Assembly (NCBI GenBank): GCA_963734055.1
Contig: CAVTFQ010000013.1
Span: forward strand, 1-64,000
Length of the DNA: 64,000 nucleotides
From: CAIWHR01 sp963734055
GTDB taxonomy: Bacteria > Pseudomonadota > Gammaproteobacteria > Burkholderiales > Casimicrobiaceae
Direction: 5' to 3'
Shown here piece after piece: positions 61,530 through 64,000 of the stretch. A program made the translations under genes and the position numbers. Position 1 is the stretch's first letter. Each line of letters starts with the position of its first letter. Under the pieces are notes generated by a model. The model was not told where the DNA came from and did not search any database. It saw nothing but the letters and a program-made list of their open reading frames with translations.

Positions 61530-62498
61530 ATGCGGTTGCAGCAGGCCCATGCAGCACTCCGCCAGGCGGCGATCTCACGCGCGGCGCCGTCGGGCCAGCC
61601 GCGGGCGGGCGATTTGCAGGCCGCGCTCGATCTCGTCAGGCTCGGGCCGCTGATCGAACGCTCGCGCGGCTCCCCCGAGGTCCGCGTAGGCCTCGTCGAC
61701 GGGCCGGTCGCGCTCGACCATCCGCACCTTGCGGGCGCCGCGACGCGCGGCATTGCGGCGGCGAGCGCCGGGGCGTGCAGCCGCGCCGACAGCGATGCAT
61801 GCCGGCACGGCACGCTCGTCGCGGGCGCGCTCGTCGGCACGCGAGAGTCGGGCGCGCCGGCGATCTGCCCGGACTGCACGCTGCTGATCCGCCCGATCTT
61901 CCTCGAGGCGCAAGCGGCGGACGCGGCGATGCCCGTCGCGTCGATGGAGGAAGTGGCGGCCGCGATCGTCGAGACCGTCGACGCGGGCGCGTGTGTCGTG
62001 AACTTGAGCGTGGCGCTGGCCGAACCTTCGTCGCGCGCCGAAGCGCTGATGCAGGAAGCGCTCGACTACGCGGCGAGGCGCGGCGCGATCGTCGTCGCGG
62101 CGGCCGGGAATCAGGGCACCCTCGGGAGCTCGGCGATCACGCGCCATCCGTGGGTCATCGCCGTCGTCGCGTGCGATCTCTCGGGCCGGCCGACGACACG
62201 ATCGAACCTCAGCCACTCGGCGGGCCGGCGTGGCCTCGCCGCGCCCGGCGAAGGGATTGCGAGCCTCGCGCCGCGTGGCGCACTGCAGGCATTTTCCGGA
62301 ACGAGCGCCGCTGCGCCGTTCGTGACGGGCACGGTCGCGCTGCTCAAGTCGCTCGTGCCTTCCGCCACCGGCGGCCAGTTGCGCTTCGCGGTCGCGCGCG
62401 CCTCCGCGCCGGGGCGCACGACCCTGGTGCCGCCGTTGCTGGACGGCGTCGGCGCGTGGCGATTGCTGTCGCCCGCAAGGGAGCCGCTGGCGTCATGA
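61530..62498 (+). CDS. S8 (subtilisin) protease, PatA/PatG-protease-like
   Basis: A 322-aa serine protease with a complete site: Asp57 (VGLVDGPVALDHP), His93 (RHGTLVAG), oxyanion Asn194 (AAAGNQG) and Ser259 (GTSAAAPFVTG). No signal peptide or propeptide is visible, so it should act in the cytoplasm. Four Cys (82, 91, 113, 116) in the stretch between Asp and Ser may form pairs or bind metal. Cyanobactin proteases PatA and PatG carry this type of domain, and PatG normally has it fused to a C-terminal domain that here is encoded separately at 62723. Probably it cleaves leaders from the neighbouring peptides (inference). The start has an AGGAACC site. Confidence 0.82.
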   Translation: MRLQQAHAALRQAAISRAAPSGQPRAGDLQAALDLVRLGPLIERSRGSPEVRVGLVDGPVALDHPHLAGAATRGIAAASAGACSRADSDACRHGTLVAGALVGTRESGAPAICPDCTLLIRPIFLEAQAADAAMPVASMEEVAAAIVETVDAGACVVNLSVALAEPSSRAEALMQEALDYAARRGAIVVAAAGNQGTLGSSAITRHPWVIAVVACDLSGRPTTRSNLSHSAGRRGLAAPGEGIASLAPRGALQAFSGTSAAAPFVTGTVALLKSLVPSATGGQLRFAVARASAPGRTTLVPPLLDGVGAWRLLSPAREPLAS

Positions 62499-62701
62499 CC
62501 GATCCGCTGCGCGAGAGCAGTCCGGGCGACGAGGCGGAGAGCCCGCCCTTCCGGGTGCGCCTGCCGGGATTCGTCGCCGACAAGGAGATCGGACTCGGCG
62601 ATCTCGTCAGTCGCATCGGCTACGCGGTCGGCATCGCTCCCTGCGGCGGCTGCCGCGCGCGGAGGCAACGGCTCAATCGCCGGATTGTGTTCACCCGCTG
62701 A
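62495..62701 (+). CDS. 68-aa PGF-leader protein with a CGGC motif
   Basis: Its ATG overlaps the protease stop (ATGA). After an acidic N-terminus, residues 22-29 read RLPGFVAD, the leader motif of precursor A. Then GLGDLVSRIGYAVGIAPCGG followed by CRARRQRLNRR gives a CGGC (Cys50, Cys53) with a basic tail. The CGGCxxRxxxLNR pattern is, to my memory, widespread at the ends of small proteins of unknown role. It could be another precursor or an adaptor that binds metal and docks on the protease through the PGF motif. Confidence 0.7.
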   Translation: MTDPLRESSPGDEAESPPFRVRLPGFVADKEIGLGDLVSRIGYAVGIAPCGGCRARRQRLNRRIVFTR

Positions 62702-62722
62702 CAACAACGTAGAGGAGCAGTC

Positions 62723-63652
62723 ATGGAAACCACCGAAGTACGGCAGGCGACCTCCGACGCAACGGGGAAGAGGGAGGGATTGCACGCGATGAGCGCCATC
62801 GCCGACGCGCCGCCCGAGCAGAGCGCAGGGACGAACGGCTCGTGCCCGACCTGCGGCGTGGGCGCTGCCTCGACGCCGCTGTCGTTCGTCTACGCGCTCG
62901 GCCGCATCGAGGCGCGCTTCCCTCGACTGTCGGTCGAGAAGGAATTCGCGCAGGCGCTCTCGCGTCCGGACGCTCAGGCCGGGCACACGGATCGGCAGGC
63001 GATGCAGAGCGTGCTGTCGGCGCCCGAGAACCGCTATCTCGCCCGGCAGCTCTGCTGGGTGCTGACGGTCGAGGGCATGGAGACCTATATCGTCGTGCCG
63101 CATGATTCGGCCGACCTGCAGCGGCTGATCGAGGCATTGCGGCCGGCGCCGAGCCCGCTCGACCTCGACGTCGTGATCGGGATGCGCGGACCGCTCGCGC
63201 TACCGGACATGTGCAACGGGCTCACCGTGCCTATCGTAGCCTTCGACCAGCTGTACTCGTTCGACCGCGACTCGCTCTTGAAGTCGATTCCGTCGGCCGA
63301 GAAGGGATCGCGCGAGAAGCTGGCCGCGGCCGCCGCCGAGGTCTTCGACCGCATCATGCTGATGGCCGACAACGCGGGCGCGACCGACGACCACCGCGCG
63401 CTCAACTATCTGGCCGTCCGCTACCCCGCGATCTATCACACGGCGGCCGACATGTTCGCGCGGAACGCGTCGCTGACGGCGCTCGAGGCGCGCACCTCCG
63501 CGCTGTCGGGCACGCGCAAGATCGTGGACGTGATCTTCTCGTACACCGATCGCGTCAGCGGCGTCGTCGAAAAGCAGTTCTGCCGCGTCGACGTGACCGA
63601 GGAGTTTCCGTTCCTCGTCACCAAGCTGTCACCCTACTACGATCGCTCCTGA
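62723..63652 (+). CDS. PatG C-terminal-domain-like protein (stand-alone)
   Basis: A 309-aa protein, ATG after GAGGAGCAGTC. The CPTCG at Cys41/Cys44 starts the region I recognise from the C-terminus of cyanobactin PatG: FVYALGRIEARFPRLSVEKE, ENRYLARQLCWVLTVEGMET, DVVIGMRGPLALPDMCNGLT and IVAFDQLYSFDRDSLLKSIP. A C-terminal helical part (residues about 210-300) ends in DVTEEFPFLVTKLSPYY. In PatG this domain has no proven catalytic role. Here it is separate from the protease. Co-location with PGF-leader peptides links it to their processing or recognition. Confidence 0.75.
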   Translation: METTEVRQATSDATGKREGLHAMSAIADAPPEQSAGTNGSCPTCGVGAASTPLSFVYALGRIEARFPRLSVEKEFAQALSRPDAQAGHTDRQAMQSVLSAPENRYLARQLCWVLTVEGMETYIVVPHDSADLQRLIEALRPAPSPLDLDVVIGMRGPLALPDMCNGLTVPIVAFDQLYSFDRDSLLKSIPSAEKGSREKLAAAAAEVFDRIMLMADNAGATDDHRALNYLAVRYPAIYHTAADMFARNASLTALEARTSALSGTRKIVDVIFSYTDRVSGVVEKQFCRVDVTEEFPFLVTKLSPYYDRS

Positions 63653-63681
63653 GGAGCGGCCAACGCCGAACGGAGGATGGC

Positions 63682-63924
63682 ATGACGACACTTCCGGGAT
63701 TCACCGCCGACGCATCCCTCTATCGCAGCCTCGGGCAGTACCGGGTCGCGGGGGCAGCCGCAGGAGCATCCGATGGCGGCATCCTGCCGCAAATGGCCGT
63801 GGGCACGGGACTTTCGAGCGGGCAGCTGCAATGGTGCCGGCTCGCCTGCCTCTACTGCCACTACTACGGCTTGTACTGCTGGCCGTGCTACATCTGCGCC
63901 TGGATCATAGCCATCGGATGGTGA
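63682..63924 (+). CDS. Candidate RiPP precursor peptide B, aromatic and Cys-rich
   Basis: An 80-aa protein with CGGAGG ahead of its ATG. Residues 4-16 (LPGFTADASLYRS) match the leader of peptide A, and GASDGGILPQM matches its second patch. The tail (residues 51-80) has six Cys (52, 56, 59, 66, 69, 72) and many Tyr/Trp (WCRLACLYCHYYGLYC then WPCYICAW). The CRxAC element is kept in both A and B, while spacing and residues elsewhere differ. It is followed 4 bp later by another peptide gene. Confidence 0.78.
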   Translation: MTTLPGFTADASLYRSLGQYRVAGAAAGASDGGILPQMAVGTGLSSGQLQWCRLACLYCHYYGLYCWPCYICAWIIAIGW

Positions 63925-63928
63925 CGCC

Positions 63929-64000
63929 ATGAACGTGCCCGGATTCACCGCAACGCAGTCGCTCCTTCGGTCCTGTGTGATGCCTGCGGAGACGCCGCCG
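63929..64000 (+). CDS. Candidate RiPP precursor peptide C, truncated by window end
   Basis: Only the first 24 codons are visible: NVPGFTATQSLLRS then CVMPAETPP. The PGFTAxxSLxRS leader is clear, so this is the fourth member of the family in 2.7 kb. It starts 4 bp after peptide B, suggesting one transcript. The rest, including any core, lies beyond 64000. Confidence 0.7.
   Translation, partial: MNVPGFTATQSLLRSCVMPAETPP

Noticed and set aside
1..64000. tRNA, rRNA, riboswitch, replication origin or integrase-bounded prophage
   Set aside because: None was recognisable by eye; the tail genes lack capsid, terminase, portal and integrase genes, so this is not a prophage.

Overview
The window is GC-rich DNA from a chromosome that looks betaproteobacterial (Burkholderiales-like). 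Reasons: several TRAP-type uptake systems, a branched-chain 2-oxoacid dehydrogenase operon, a YiaK-type reductase, TTC38-like and DUF899 genes, and short GC-rich dispersed repeats of the kind common in that group. This placement is inferred from gene style; no rRNA or tRNA gene was seen.

Layout. 0-2.3 kb: a degenerate M6-protease-like gene with seven almost identical 144/145-nt repeats, broken by two +1 frameshifts. 2.9-10 kb: ordinary small enzymes, an XRE regulator, an aminotransferase and a YiaK-like dehydrogenase. 10-16.4 kb: a sirtuin, the three bkd genes (E1 alpha, E1 beta, E2), a pyrophosphatase-like protein and Pcm. 16.4-22.9 kb: an MBL-fold protein, a UvrD-type helicase behind an 18-bp palindrome, a TonB-family protein with about 30 EAARQ repeats, and a fused osmoprotectant ABC protein. 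22.9-26.5 kb: a DUF899 cluster with its regulator. 26.6-34.7 kb: two hydrolases, a wax-ester-synthase-like enzyme, a CDP-alcohol phosphatidyltransferase, a TAXI TRAP pair, and a MarR/cupin pair. This block is bounded by two copies of the same dehydrogenase/regulator gene junction. 34.9-36.4 kb: a D-2-hydroxyacid dehydrogenase and an IS110 remnant.

36.8-46.6 kb is an accessory island. It holds a HEAT-like protein, a PLL-type lectin propeller fused to a zinc metalloprotease, two contractile-tail tube proteins, a tyrosinase, a GH13 enzyme, a tail sheath, a 48-aa protein and a baseplate-associated-like protein. No tape measure, AAA+ ATPase, spike or complete baseplate is visible. 46.6-52.6 kb is housekeeping or hypothetical: TTC38-like, GlxA-like regulator, DUF3014, bactofilin with zinc ribbon, a GST remnant and a TVP38-like protein. 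52.8-59.6 kb is a likely catabolic operon: HisD/HpsN-like, SDR and zinc dehydrogenases followed by a DctP/Q/M TRAP importer. A 364-bp inverted-repeat element splits it.

61.2-64.0 kb is the most interesting part. It encodes an S8 protease and a separate homologue of the PatG C-terminal domain, interleaved with four small proteins that share a PGF[TV]A leader motif; two have clearly Cys-rich tails. This looks like a cyanobactin-protease-related RiPP locus in a proteobacterium. It runs off the right edge, so any heterocyclase or other tailoring enzyme would lie beyond the window.
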